64,000 nt of DNA from Streptomyces sp. TS71-3 (GTDB lineage Bacteria; Actinomycetota; Actinomycetes; Streptomycetales; Streptomycetaceae). Location: contig NZ_BNEL01000001.1 of assembly GCF_018327685.1 (NCBI RefSeq), positions 4,030,001-4,094,000 of the forward strand, in the 5' to 3' direction. The notes under the pieces are model-generated. The model ran no database searches and was not told the DNA's origin. It was given only the letters and a program-made list of their open reading frames with translations. Positions 7,401 through 15,990 of this stretch are shown piece by piece; the first letter of the stretch is position 1; each line of letters opens with the position of its first letter. Position numbers and translations under genes: made by a program.

Positions 7401-8501
7401 TCAGCCCTCTGGTTGCGGCGTCAACCATCGGGCGGCCCAGTCCTTCAGCTCGCGCTGTTCCAGCGAGCCCGGCTCGACCATGGCGACCGCCTCGACGAGG
7501 GCTGCCAGGCCTCCGGGATAGCGGCGGCAGGTACGCACGATGCTGATGATGTCGGGACGTGCCGCCCCCAGCCGGGGGATGGCCCCGGACAGGTCGGCGG
7601 GCAGCATGCCGAGCACGAGCTGGCGCTGGTCGCGGTCGGTCATGCTCGGCCATCCCGCCAGCAGCGCGATCAGCTCGGACAGCCCCGCGTCCGGCACCGG
7701 TTCCTCGCGGCGGCGGGCGGCGGGGAACGCGAGGTGGCGTACGTCGCTGGCCCAGGACCGGTACCAGAGCGACGTGGGCCGCTGTGCCCCCTCCCTGAAC
7801 TTTCTGATCACTGTCTCCGCGACCGCGCTCATCCGAGGTGGCCAGTCCTCGCCGTCCGCGGCGGCCAGGGCGGCCAGCGCGGCCCGGGAGAACGCTCCGG
7901 TCTGCCGCGCGGGGTCGTTGACGGCACGCTGCCCCGGCCCGGAGGCCAGCAGGACGAACTGTTCCCGGCCCGGCAACCGGTCCCCGCCCGGGGGGAGTTC
8001 GCCCGGCAGGGAGCGGGCGAAGCCGAGGTCCTCGACGAAGGTCTGGCAGGAGTCCACCAGCCAGATCTGCCGCTGGAAGCCGGGCAGGAGATCGGTGGTG
8101 GCCGCGGTCAGCCAGGCGTCCAGGTCCAGGTTCCGCCGGTCGTCCGTGGAAGCGTCGGCGTAGAAGAGCCTGCGGTGTCCCTGCGGGTCGGTGACGCCGT
8201 GGCCGCCCCAGAACACCCAGAGCAGATCGCCCTCCAGCGCCGGCAGGCGGCGTGTCAGCACCTCCTGTACGGCCTCACGACCGGCGGGGCCCGCGGTGAC
8301 GTCGAGCTCCGGCCCGCCGGCCGCGGGCAGAGGGGCGAGCAGCAGGGAGATGTTGGCCGCGGGCACTCCGCGCCCGCGCAGCCAGGCGGTGAAGCGCCGG
8401 GCGTCCGCGCCGGGGCCCGGCAGATCCCAGGGCGGGCCGGCCGCGTAGCGCTCCACGCCGACGACGACGGCGTACGTGCGGTCGGGGCGGGCGGTGGTCA
8501 C
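7401..8501 (-). CDS. Caspase-like protease with C-terminal effector-associated domain (EAD2-like)
   Basis: A 366-residue protein. The caspase (C14) fold occupies about residues 1-260: beta-strand TYAVVVGVERYA, catalytic His101 in VFWGGHGVTD, catalytic Cys152 in IWLVDSCQTF. Residues about 275-350 form a helical domain containing ARPDIISIVRTCRRYPGG followed by LAALVEAV, which matches effector-associated domain 2 of bacterial conflict systems. The VMAP protein at 17113-18645 carries a clearly similar domain. The GTG start overlaps the hydrolase stop by 4 bases (GTGA), so translation is coupled. Likely role: an effector protease recruited through EAD-EAD contact to a sensor/switch complex. Its substrate could be the neighbouring peptide or host proteins; nothing in the sequence decides this. 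Confidence 0.85.
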   Translation of the reverse strand: MTTARPDRTYAVVVGVERYAAGPPWDLPGPGADARRFTAWLRGRGVPAANISLLLAPLPAAGGPELDVTAGPAGREAVQEVLTRRLPALEGDLLWVFWGGHGVTDPQGHRRLFYADASTDDRRNLDLDAWLTAATTDLLPGFQRQIWLVDSCQTFVEDLGFARSLPGELPPGGDRLPGREQFVLLASGPGQRAVNDPARQTGAFSRAALAALAAADGEDWPPRMSAVAETVIRKFREGAQRPTSLWYRSWASDVRHLAFPAARRREEPVPDAGLSELIALLAGWPSMTDRDQRQLVLGMLPADLSGAIPRLGAARPDIISIVRTCRRYPGGLAALVEAVAMVEPGSLEQRELKDWAARWLTPQPEG

Positions 8502-9724
8502 GGCATCTCCTCCGCGAGGAGGCGGTACAGGTCCGGGTTGCTCCAGTAGGCGCCGTGGGAGAGGGGGAAGGGCTGCCGGCTGTCGAGGGGGACGTCGCGA
8601 ACCCGGCCCGGGAAGACGCCCTCGCCGACGTAACTGAGCAGGTCCCGCCGGTCGTACACGTTCAGCCAGCGCGGTACCTGCGGGGGCAGCGGGCTGCCGT
8701 GTTCGAGGCTGGGCAGTGCACCCAGCTCGTAGAGGAACGGTGCCTGCGAGCCGACGGTGACCAGCAGGGCGACCTCCGGCAGCGGTTGCAGTACCAGCAG
8801 GTCCAGCGAGGCTATGCCGCCGAGGCTGTGCGCGAGCAGGACGACCGGCGGCTCGGCCGCCCGGACCGCCTCCGCGACCGCCTCGCGGATCGCTGTGCCC
8901 CGGGACAGGTAGAGCAGCACGTCTCCGGCCGCCGGATGGGCCGCGTCGGTGAGGGCCGAGCGCCGCCTCACCGCCTGGGCGGAGGCCAGGCCGACCGCCA
9001 GCCGTCCGGCCAGCCGCCTGACCCGCCGGGTCACCGGGCCGCGGTGCGTTCCGGCCTCGTCCGGTGCGGGGGCGGTCCCGGGGAGGAGGGCTGCGATCCG
9101 GGCGACCGCCTCGTCGCGAGCGGTGCCGTCGAAGGCTTGTGCCGTTCCCTCCGACCCGGCCCGGCGGCGTACCGACTCGGCCACGAATGCCCTTGCCAGC
9201 GCGGCCGCCTCGGTCTCCGCAGCGGGGGAGCGCATGAAGTGGCGGCAGTCGGGGGTGGTGAGTACGGCGGCCACGGCGGCGGCGAAGTCCTCTCCGATCC
9301 CCGCGGCGTCCAGCAGCCGCCGCAGGCCGGCGTCCCCGGCGAGTGACAGGGCCGCCGCGGTAAGGGCCTCGCCCGGTGGCCGCGTCCCCGGCGCCAGCTC
9401 CGCACGGGCGGAGGGTTCCGCGGTGAGCAGGCGCAGTTCGAGAAGGGGATCGAGATAGAGAAGCCCCCAGAACTCGACCTCCTCGTCGAGGTCGTCGTCC
9501 CCCACCCCGGGGGCACTCGATCCGGGTATGCCGCGCCCCGTCGCGTACCCCGGCACGGAAATACCGTTCGAATGAAGCATCGACCCGGCACTTCCACCCC
9601 AATAGCAGAATTTTATCCCGACTTCGGGTCGTAAAGACTGTAAGCCTTCTCGTATGAGTTCCAGAGTTCCGCTTAATCCCGGCTCGCGCACTCCCGTGCC
9701 GTGCACGAACAACACCGTCGTCAC
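8498..9724 (-). CDS. Alpha/beta-hydrolase (lipase/esterase-like), first gene of the caspase operon
   Basis: A 408-residue serine hydrolase. The first strand and oxyanion region is VLFVHGTGVREPG, the nucleophile elbow is VVLLAHSLGGIASLDLL, and the late histidine region is RQPFPLSHGAYWSNPDLYRL. Between them is an unusually long, poorly conserved insertion (about residues 60-270). There is no signal peptide, so it acts inside the cell; membrane lipid or a small ester are possible substrates. It starts at GTG 9724 and its stop overlaps the caspase start. Codon 17 is TTA (9676-9674), rare in Streptomyces, implying dependence on the bldA tRNA. The first ~60 codons are much more AT-rich than the surroundings, which suggests transferred DNA. 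Similar hydrolases accompany caspases in predicted bacterial suicide systems. Confidence 0.75.
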   Translation of the reverse strand: MTTVLFVHGTGVREPGLSGTLELIREGLQSLRPEVGIKFCYWGGSAGSMLHSNGISVPGYATGRGIPGSSAPGVGDDDLDEEVEFWGLLYLDPLLELRLLTAEPSARAELAPGTRPPGEALTAAALSLAGDAGLRRLLDAAGIGEDFAAAVAAVLTTPDCRHFMRSPAAETEAAALARAFVAESVRRRAGSEGTAQAFDGTARDEAVARIAALLPGTAPAPDEAGTHRGPVTRRVRRLAGRLAVGLASAQAVRRRSALTDAAHPAAGDVLLYLSRGTAIREAVAEAVRAAEPPVVLLAHSLGGIASLDLLVLQPLPEVALLVTVGSQAPFLYELGALPSLEHGSPLPPQVPRWLNVYDRRDLLSYVGEGVFPGRVRDVPLDSRQPFPLSHGAYWSNPDLYRLLAEEMP

Positions 9725-9851
9725 TGTTTGGCCCCCCGCCTATGATGGCATATACCAAATCCACCCAATAATAGGCCACTAGCCAGGAAACCGGCTACAC
9801 TCCGTGGAGAGTGTGCCACAGCGGGCGGCACGTGCCGGAAGGGGGACGCCG
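9725..9851. promoter_or_regulatory. Divergent promoter region between the hydrolase/caspase operon and the antiporter
   Basis: 127 bases, AT-rich for this genome in the first half (GGCATATACCAAATCC and CAATAATAGG). For the antiporter a -10-like TACACT is at 9796-9801. For the leftward operon the AT-rich block 9737-9772 is the likely promoter core, but no clear -35/-10 pair stands out. The shared spacer allows coordinated control. Confidence 0.4.
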
Positions 9852-11201
9852 GTGAGCACGGACTCCACCATCACGCACGTCGCCGCAGCTCTCGCCATGG
9901 TGATCGCGGCCTCCTCCGCCCTGGGTGCGGCAGCTCGCAAGCTCGGCCAGCCAGCGGTGATCGGCCAGTTGTTCGCGGGCATCGCCCTCGGCCCCAGCCT
10001 GCTGGGCCTGGTACCGGGCCGGGTGTACGAAACCCTCTTCCCGGATCAGATCCAGCCAATTCTGACCTCCCTGGCCCAAGTGGCCCTGGTGCTCTTTCTT
10101 TTCGCTGTCGGCTATGAACTGGACCTCGGTCTGCTGCGCAACCAGCGTGCCGTGACCGCGGTCTCATTGGGCGGTTTCGTCATTCCCATGCTGATGGGTG
10201 CCGGCATCGTTCTGCTCTTTCCCGGAGGATTCGCGTCCGCCAACGACGGGCGTCCGATCGACGCGACATTCGTCCTCTACGTGGCGATCGCCCTGTCCAT
10301 AACGGCGGTTCCGGTGCTGGCGAGCATCATCAGGGACCAGGGGCTGGCCGGCAGCAGGTCCGGTGTGGTCGCGATGGCTGCCGCCGGTGTCATCGACGCA
10401 CTGAGCTGGCCGGTGCTGGCGGTGGTCCTGCTGGGCGGTGCGCACGGCTCGGCGCGTGCTTGGACCATCAGGATCGCCCTGCTGGTCCTGTTCGTACTGG
10501 TGACGGTCTTCGCCCTACGGCCCCTGCTGGTGTGGTGGATGCGCAGGCCCGGCTCCGTGATGGCCAACCAGGTCCCCGTCGCCGTCACCTTCGCGCTGGG
10601 GTCGGCCTGGGTCACCAACGCGCTCGGGCTGCGCGTCATCTTCGGCGCCCTGCTGGCCGGGATCGTCATGCCCCGCCAGCCCGACGGCCACCCGGACAGC
10701 CAGTTGCTGCGCCCGCTCCAGGAGACCGGCGGTCTGCTCCTGCCGGTGTTCTTCACGATCTCCGGGATAGCGGTCAAGCTCGGCGGGCTGCGGGCATCAG
10801 ACCTGCTGCTCCTGGCCGTGATATGTGCCGCGGCGGCGGTGAGCAAGGTGGCCGCCGGCGCGCTGTCGGCGCGCGGCACCCGGATGGCCTGGCGTGACTC
10901 GCTGTTGATCGGCGTGCTGCTCAACACCCGCGGGCTCACCGAACTCATCGTGCTCAACGTCGGATTGCAGGCCGGAGTGATCGGCCCCCGCCTCTACTCG
11001 CTGCTGGTGGTGATGGCGCTCCTGACCACGGCCGCCTCCGGACCGCTGATACGGCTGCTCCGCCCTCCGGCCGCCCCACCGCCGCCCGGACCCGCGGAAG
11101 CCAGGACCGGTGCCGAGAACGCGCCGGGTGCCTGGTCCTTACGGGATCCCGGGCAGGCCCCGAACGCCGGCACCGACGCCGAACCGGCACCGCACCCGTA
11201 G
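9852..11201 (+). CDS. Cation/proton antiporter, CPA2 family
   Basis: A 449-residue integral membrane protein with about 12 hydrophobic helices. The opening HVAAALAMVIAASSALGAAA and KLGQPAVIGQLFAGIALGPS are hallmark KefB/NapA-like sequences. Later come FLFAVGYELDLG, the unwound-helix region SITAVPVLASIIRD, and LLNTRGLTELIVLNVGLQ, the typical end of the exchanger domain. The last ~45 residues form a Pro/Ala-rich cytoplasmic tail; there is no TrkA-N domain. GTG 9852 was chosen because AGGGGG precedes it, although the frame opens at 9804. It would exchange Na+ or K+ for H+ at the membrane. It is divergent from the caspase operon, so it may belong to it functionally (ion homeostasis on activation) or be incidental. 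Confidence 0.8.
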   Translation: MSTDSTITHVAAALAMVIAASSALGAAARKLGQPAVIGQLFAGIALGPSLLGLVPGRVYETLFPDQIQPILTSLAQVALVLFLFAVGYELDLGLLRNQRAVTAVSLGGFVIPMLMGAGIVLLFPGGFASANDGRPIDATFVLYVAIALSITAVPVLASIIRDQGLAGSRSGVVAMAAAGVIDALSWPVLAVVLLGGAHGSARAWTIRIALLVLFVLVTVFALRPLLVWWMRRPGSVMANQVPVAVTFALGSAWVTNALGLRVIFGALLAGIVMPRQPDGHPDSQLLRPLQETGGLLLPVFFTISGIAVKLGGLRASDLLLLAVICAAAAVSKVAAGALSARGTRMAWRDSLLIGVLLNTRGLTELIVLNVGLQAGVIGPRLYSLLVVMALLTTAASGPLIRLLRPPAAPPPPGPAEARTGAENAPGAWSLRDPGQAPNAGTDAEPAPHP

Positions 11202-11267
11202 GGTCCCTGACGCCGAGCCGGCCAGACCCTTGGCCCGACCGGTTCGCGCGTTTCGCCGGCCGGAGGA

Positions 11268-11503
11268 CTAGGTCGTGTCCGGCGGATCTTCGTGGGCCCG
11301 CGACTCCCCCACTGCCTGAAGGGCGTGGGTGGGGGTACCTCCCACGCCCGTTCAGGGCAGTGGGGGAGTGCCCCCAGTACCGCACCTCGCCGCGTTGCCG
11401 GAGTCATCCGAGTACGCCCCGTACGAGGACGATCCTCCGCCTTGCGATGCACGGCACCAGACGCCGCAGGCTGATCCACGAAGATCCGCCGGACACGACC
11501 TAG
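11268..11503. mobile_element. MITE copy 2 (236 bp), ending on the stop codon of the vWA-NB-ARC-TPR gene
   Basis: Nearly identical to the copy at 4542-4771, with the same terminal repeats, the same internal hairpin and CTAG at both ends. There are a few substitutions and a short length difference near 11428-11437. The right-end CTAG (11500-11503) contains the TAG stop of the gene at 11500-15990, so the element landed in a CTAG that already included, or now supplies, that stop. Confidence 0.85.
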
Positions 11504-14500
11504 AAGGGCACGGGGGCGATGTCCACCTCGGCCCGGTGGCTGCTGGCGGCGGCGACGGTCGCCGGGTGGCTCTCGCCGAGCCTACGGCGGAAGCGGGCCA
11601 GGGTCTCGGTGTGCAGCGCCGTGGCCTCGTCCACGCGGTTCAGCGCGCGCAGGTCCAGGGCCACGTTGTTGGCGCAGGCCAGGGTGGTCGGGTGGTCCTG
11701 CCCGTGGCTCCGGGTCAGGACCTCCAGGGCCTGCTCGTCAAGCTCCAGGGCCTCCGCGTGACGCTCCTTGGCGCTGTGGTGGCTGGCCGTACCGATGACG
11801 GTGGTCAGAGTGAGGATGTGCTCGTCGCCCAGCGACTCGCGCAGGCCCGGCAGCGCATCGGAGAGGTGCAGCCAGGCGGCGTCGAGATCCCCCAGATGGC
11901 GCAGGGTGATGGCCAGATTCGTACGGGCCGACATGGTGTACGGATGCTCGCCCCCGAGGCTCGCCGCGTAACGCTCGACGGTCGCTTCACCGAGTTCCTT
12001 GGAGCGCCTCAGCTGACCGTCCTGCCGGAGGTCGACGACCAGGTTGGCCGCGCAGGCGACAGCGTCCGGATGATCGGCTCCATAGCGCCGCTCGACCTTC
12101 GAGAACGCCATCTCCCCGAGCTGAAGCGCTCCCTCGTGGTTCCCTGCGCGCCGGCGGCACACCGCAAGGACGCGGGCGCAGCTGAGGCTGGCGGGGTTGT
12201 CCTCGCCGAAGCCGGCGACATAGCGGGCGTAGACGTCCTCCTGGTGGGCGACGGCTTCCAGGTAGTCGCCGCACTCGCGGATGTCGAGGGACAGGGCGCT
12301 GAGGGTGTTCAGGGTGTCGAGGTGGTTCTCACCGAGCAGGAGGGCCCGCAGCCTGGCCGTCTCCGTGTCGTGTTCGCGCGCCTCCTTGTACAGGCCCATC
12401 AGCCGCAGGCCGACGCCCAGACTGTGAGCCGCGCGGAGGGTGGCCGGGTCGTCCTCTCCGAAGGCCCGCAGCGCGCGTTCGTAGACCGACCGGTTGATCT
12501 CCAGCGCGCGCGTCATCTCGGCCCTCAGCCGCAGGCCGCTGCAGAGCTGGATGAGGGCGTCGAGGGTGCCCTCGTCGTCCTCACCCGCGATCCGGAGGTA
12601 GGTGTCCGCGGTGCGCTGCATCATCTCGGCGGCTTCCCGGTACTCACCGAGCATGCGCAGGATGAAGGCCAGCCACTTCGCCATCGCCAGCGTCTGCTGG
12701 TCCTCGGCGCCGAACTTCTCGGTCCAGATCTCCAACGCCTCTCGGGCCATCGCCGCCGCGCCCGCGTGGTCGCCCCAGACATAGAGGAACTCCCCGACGC
12801 CTCGGACCAGGCTGCGCACCCAGGGAGAGTCGCACTCCACGGCGCGTGACACCACCACGTGCGGCAGCAGCGCCTGGTAGCGCGGCCAGAGTTCCCTCGC
12901 TTCTGGCTCGTTGGGGTTCGCATCCGCGAGGAGCAGGTGCGCGCCGTGCCGCATGTCGGCCTGCTGCTGCGGGGACATGCGGTTGACCAGCACGGCCTGG
13001 ACCAGCCGGTGCAGCTGGATGGTGTCGTGGCGGTGCTCGATGCGGGCCAGGGCGTAGATGCCGATCTCACGGATGGCCCGGCCGAGCTTGATCGGGTGGC
13101 GCAGGGCGTCGTCCAGCTCGGGGGCGATGGACGTGCTCCGCGCGTTGTTGAACAGGCGGCGGGAGATTGGCTCGGGGGCGAAGAAGGAGCAGACCTGGAG
13201 GAGCTGGAGCGCCGCGGGATTGCGCTGTTCGAGCTGGCGCAGCGAGACGTCCCAGGCGGCGGCCACCGACATCGGGTAGTCCGGCGACGGGACGAGCTCC
13301 AGCATGAGCTCGGCGATCTTCTCCTTGATCAGCCGCAGGTACTCGGGCACGGCCATCCCCGTGACCGCCTGCCAGGCCGCCGCCTGTTCGATGGCGAGAG
13401 GCAGGTCGCCCAGGGCCTCGGCGAGCAGATCGGCGTCGGTGTCGCTCAGATCGCGGGCACGGCGCCGGAGCAGTGCCTTGCTCTCCTCGCGGGTGAAGAC
13501 GTCGACGGACAGCGTCCTGGCCACCCGGTCCCACTCCTGGTTCCGGGAGGTGATGAGGATCTTCCCCGTGCCACCGGTCGGGAAGTAGGGGCGTACGGCC
13601 TCGACGTTCTCGGCGTTGTCGAACACGAGGAGCCATTTGTCGTAGGGCTGACCCCGACGCAGTGCCTCGCGGACCGCCGGGACGGCCCTGTTGGCCTCGC
13701 TGCCCACGTTGAGATCCAGCCGGTGGGCCAGCTCGGTGAGCGCGGTCAGGATCATCGTCGGCTGTTCGGACGGGATCCACCAGACGACGTCGTAGTCGGA
13801 CGCGTACTGGTAGACGTACTCGATGGCGATCTGGGACTTTCCGACACCGCCCATTCCATGCAGGGCGTGGGGCAGCACGGCCGACGTGTCGCCGGTCAGC
13901 AGCTGTTCTCGCACCTGCGCGAGGAGTTCCTCCCGACCCACGAAATTGGGGTTGTTCGGGGGAACGTCGCCCCAGACGGCGGGCACGGCGGTACGCGGCC
14001 CGGGCTGGCGCGATTGCGGTGCGGCCGGGCCCGGGATCGGCTTGCCGGGTGACGTGGCCCCCGTGCCCGACCGCCCGTCCGGGCTCGGGGCCGGAATCGC
14101 CTTGGCCGGAGTCCCGCTTGCGGAATCCTCGTCTGCGCGCTGTTGCTGACTGGCAGTGGTGTCGGTCATGGGGCCGCCCGTGTCGGAATTTACATGTTCA
14201 TTACTGACATTATGGCCTGTATGCTCCGAATTATCCGGGATCGACGCTTCCGGAAGAGCCCCTTCCAGGGCTGCGCTGATCCGGTGGGCGCGGAGCAGAT
14301 AGGGTCCTGAGAGGGCGCGAAGAACAGCCAGTTCAACGCGCACGAACGGTAAGGTCTCCGCCGTCAGCGGCGGATCAGGCACCGCTTCCGGAGCGAGCAG
14401 GACGCCGTGCAGCCCGCGGGCCGCCTCGGAACGGGCGCCGTAGAAATCCGACACCGAACTCAGCACCCGTGCCGTGTCCGTGCGCATGGCGCTGGAGAGC

Positions 14501-15990
14501 AGCGCCTCGCGCGCACCGTCGACGAAGTCGAGCGGAACGTGAGGGGCCGCACCCTGTGACTCGTCGTGCTGAGGCTGCTCGACCAGACCGCTCAGGAACA
14601 GCTCGGCCAGATGGACGGGTTGTGCCTCGGGAACCAGTTTGCGCTGTACGTCCCGCACCAGGCGGGGTTCGAGAACCGCGGCGGCCAGATGGGTGGCCAG
14701 CCGGAAGGCGGTAGGGGTGGCATGGCTGCGGAAGCGCCGGATGCGCTCCTGCACCGATGGGGCCGGGAGAGCGAACGGCGGCTCGGGGACCTTCGGCTCG
14801 GCCTCCTCGGCCTCGGGGACCCCCAGCAGCAGTACGGACGCCTCGACCCACCCGGGCTCCTCGCCTGCCACCAGCCGGGCCCAGCGCCCCAGCCAGTCGG
14901 CGTCCAGCTCCAGCACGGGGACCGCGGCCGTCCACTTGTCGGGCGGCGGGTCGAACGGGTCGCGCTGCTCCTCCGGGAAGTGGACGGACAGTTCGGTGTT
15001 GGGGACGCCGGTGCGCGGGCTTCGCAGCCGCACCTGCCGGGGAGCCAGGGCGGTGCGGTGCCAGTCCCGCTGGGACAGCAGATGCACCACCGCCGTCGGC
15101 CCCGCGGCCGACCACAGCTCCAGGGCCCTCCGGCCGGCCCCGGTCCGCCACAACGGCCCCAGACCGTCGGTCAGAACGAGGATGATGCGGCGCCCCGTCC
15201 GGTCCACCAGCTCGGCGGGGACACCGATGGCGTCGTGGTCCGGGTCCGGGCCGCGCAGCACCGCCTCCTCGCCCCCGGGGCCGTCGCGCATGCCGAGCCG
15301 GCGGACCCGTACGTCGCGGAAGGCCCCGAGCTGCTCCGCCACGGCGGTGAACTCGGTGATCGTCTGCCCCCAGATCACCATGGTCGCGTGATCGTCCACC
15401 ACCAGCACCAGGTCGAAGCGCCGCTCGTCCGCCGACCTGGTGTAGGGCAGCCAGAGGCCGTCCTCGGCGGCTCGCTCGGCGGTGGTCTCCTCGTCGAGCT
15501 CGGTCTCGAACGCCGAGGGCACCCTCTGCTTGAGCGGCCGCATCCCACGGCTGATGCCCGGCGCGTCGCGCAGATCCGGGGACTGCTCGGCCGGCTCCGC
15601 CCGGACCCGCACACCCTGGAACCGCTGTTCGGACCTGGGTGCGGGCACCATCGACCCTCCGGGCACGGGCCGGAAGGGTATCGGGACCGTGACGTCGGGC
15701 TGCGACGCCTCGGGCCGCGGGATGCCCGCCGTATCGCCCTTCGCGCCGTCCGCCGTTCCCCTCGCCCCCTGGCCCGCCGCTCCACCGGAAGCGCTGTCCG
15801 GTCCGGGGCCGACCGCTTCGGACCGCTCGGGCGTTTCGGGCAGCCCGGAGAGACCGGACAGCTTCGCGGGCCGGGGCTGTGGCGGACTGCTGGACGGGGG
15901 CAACCGCGCCGCAAGCGTCTGGTACGCGTGCAGCCAGAGTGCCTCCGCCACCTCGAAGGCCTCCGGATACGGCCGCGGCTCGTCACCCAT
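11500..15990 (-). CDS. Giant vWA-like (SAV_2336 N-terminal) - NB-ARC - TPR fusion protein
   Basis: A 1496-residue multidomain protein. After a short N-terminal helix (YPEAFEVAEALWLHAYQTL) and a Pro-rich linker, residues about 190-400 form a vWA-like fold opening RRFDLVLVVDDHATMVIWGQ, typical of SAV_2336-type proteins. From about residue 608 (an internal ATG at 14169, MTDTTASQQQ) a second unit resembles the FxSxx-system TPR protein. It has Walker A GMGGVGKSQIAIEY at about residue 710, Walker B KWLLVFDNAENVE, the sensor region KILITSRNQEWDRVA, the GDLPLAIEQAAAW motif, and then many TPRs to the end. It is a STAND-type switch. The ATG at 15990 overlaps the MoxR stop by 8 bases, with GGGAG upstream. 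The junction around 14150-14260 is AT-rich, as if two genes were joined. The stop lies in a MITE end. Confidence 0.85.
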   Translation of the reverse strand: MGDEPRPYPEAFEVAEALWLHAYQTLAARLPPSSSPPQPRPAKLSGLSGLPETPERSEAVGPGPDSASGGAAGQGARGTADGAKGDTAGIPRPEASQPDVTVPIPFRPVPGGSMVPAPRSEQRFQGVRVRAEPAEQSPDLRDAPGISRGMRPLKQRVPSAFETELDEETTAERAAEDGLWLPYTRSADERRFDLVLVVDDHATMVIWGQTITEFTAVAEQLGAFRDVRVRRLGMRDGPGGEEAVLRGPDPDHDAIGVPAELVDRTGRRIILVLTDGLGPLWRTGAGRRALELWSAAGPTAVVHLLSQRDWHRTALAPRQVRLRSPRTGVPNTELSVHFPEEQRDPFDPPPDKWTAAVPVLELDADWLGRWARLVAGEEPGWVEASVLLLGVPEAEEAEPKVPEPPFALPAPSVQERIRRFRSHATPTAFRLATHLAAAVLEPRLVRDVQRKLVPEAQPVHLAELFLSGLVEQPQHDESQGAAPHVPLDFVDGAREALLSSAMRTDTARVLSSVSDFYGARSEAARGLHGVLLAPEAVPDPPLTAETLPFVRVELAVLRALSGPYLLRAHRISAALEGALPEASIPDNSEHTGHNVSNEHVNSDTGGPMTDTTASQQQRADEDSASGTPAKAIPAPSPDGRSGTGATSPGKPIPGPAAPQSRQPGPRTAVPAVWGDVPPNNPNFVGREELLAQVREQLLTGDTSAVLPHALHGMGGVGKSQIAIEYVYQYASDYDVVWWIPSEQPTMILTALTELAHRLDLNVGSEANRAVPAVREALRRGQPYDKWLLVFDNAENVEAVRPYFPTGGTGKILITSRNQEWDRVARTLSVDVFTREESKALLRRRARDLSDTDADLLAEALGDLPLAIEQAAAWQAVTGMAVPEYLRLIKEKIAELMLELVPSPDYPMSVAAAWDVSLRQLEQRNPAALQLLQVCSFFAPEPISRRLFNNARSTSIAPELDDALRHPIKLGRAIREIGIYALARIEHRHDTIQLHRLVQAVLVNRMSPQQQADMRHGAHLLLADANPNEPEARELWPRYQALLPHVVVSRAVECDSPWVRSLVRGVGEFLYVWGDHAGAAAMAREALEIWTEKFGAEDQQTLAMAKWLAFILRMLGEYREAAEMMQRTADTYLRIAGEDDEGTLDALIQLCSGLRLRAEMTRALEINRSVYERALRAFGEDDPATLRAAHSLGVGLRLMGLYKEAREHDTETARLRALLLGENHLDTLNTLSALSLDIRECGDYLEAVAHQEDVYARYVAGFGEDNPASLSCARVLAVCRRRAGNHEGALQLGEMAFSKVERRYGADHPDAVACAANLVVDLRQDGQLRRSKELGEATVERYAASLGGEHPYTMSARTNLAITLRHLGDLDAAWLHLSDALPGLRESLGDEHILTLTTVIGTASHHSAKERHAEALELDEQALEVLTRSHGQDHPTTLACANNVALDLRALNRVDEATALHTETLARFRRRLGESHPATVAAASSHRAEVDIAPVPF

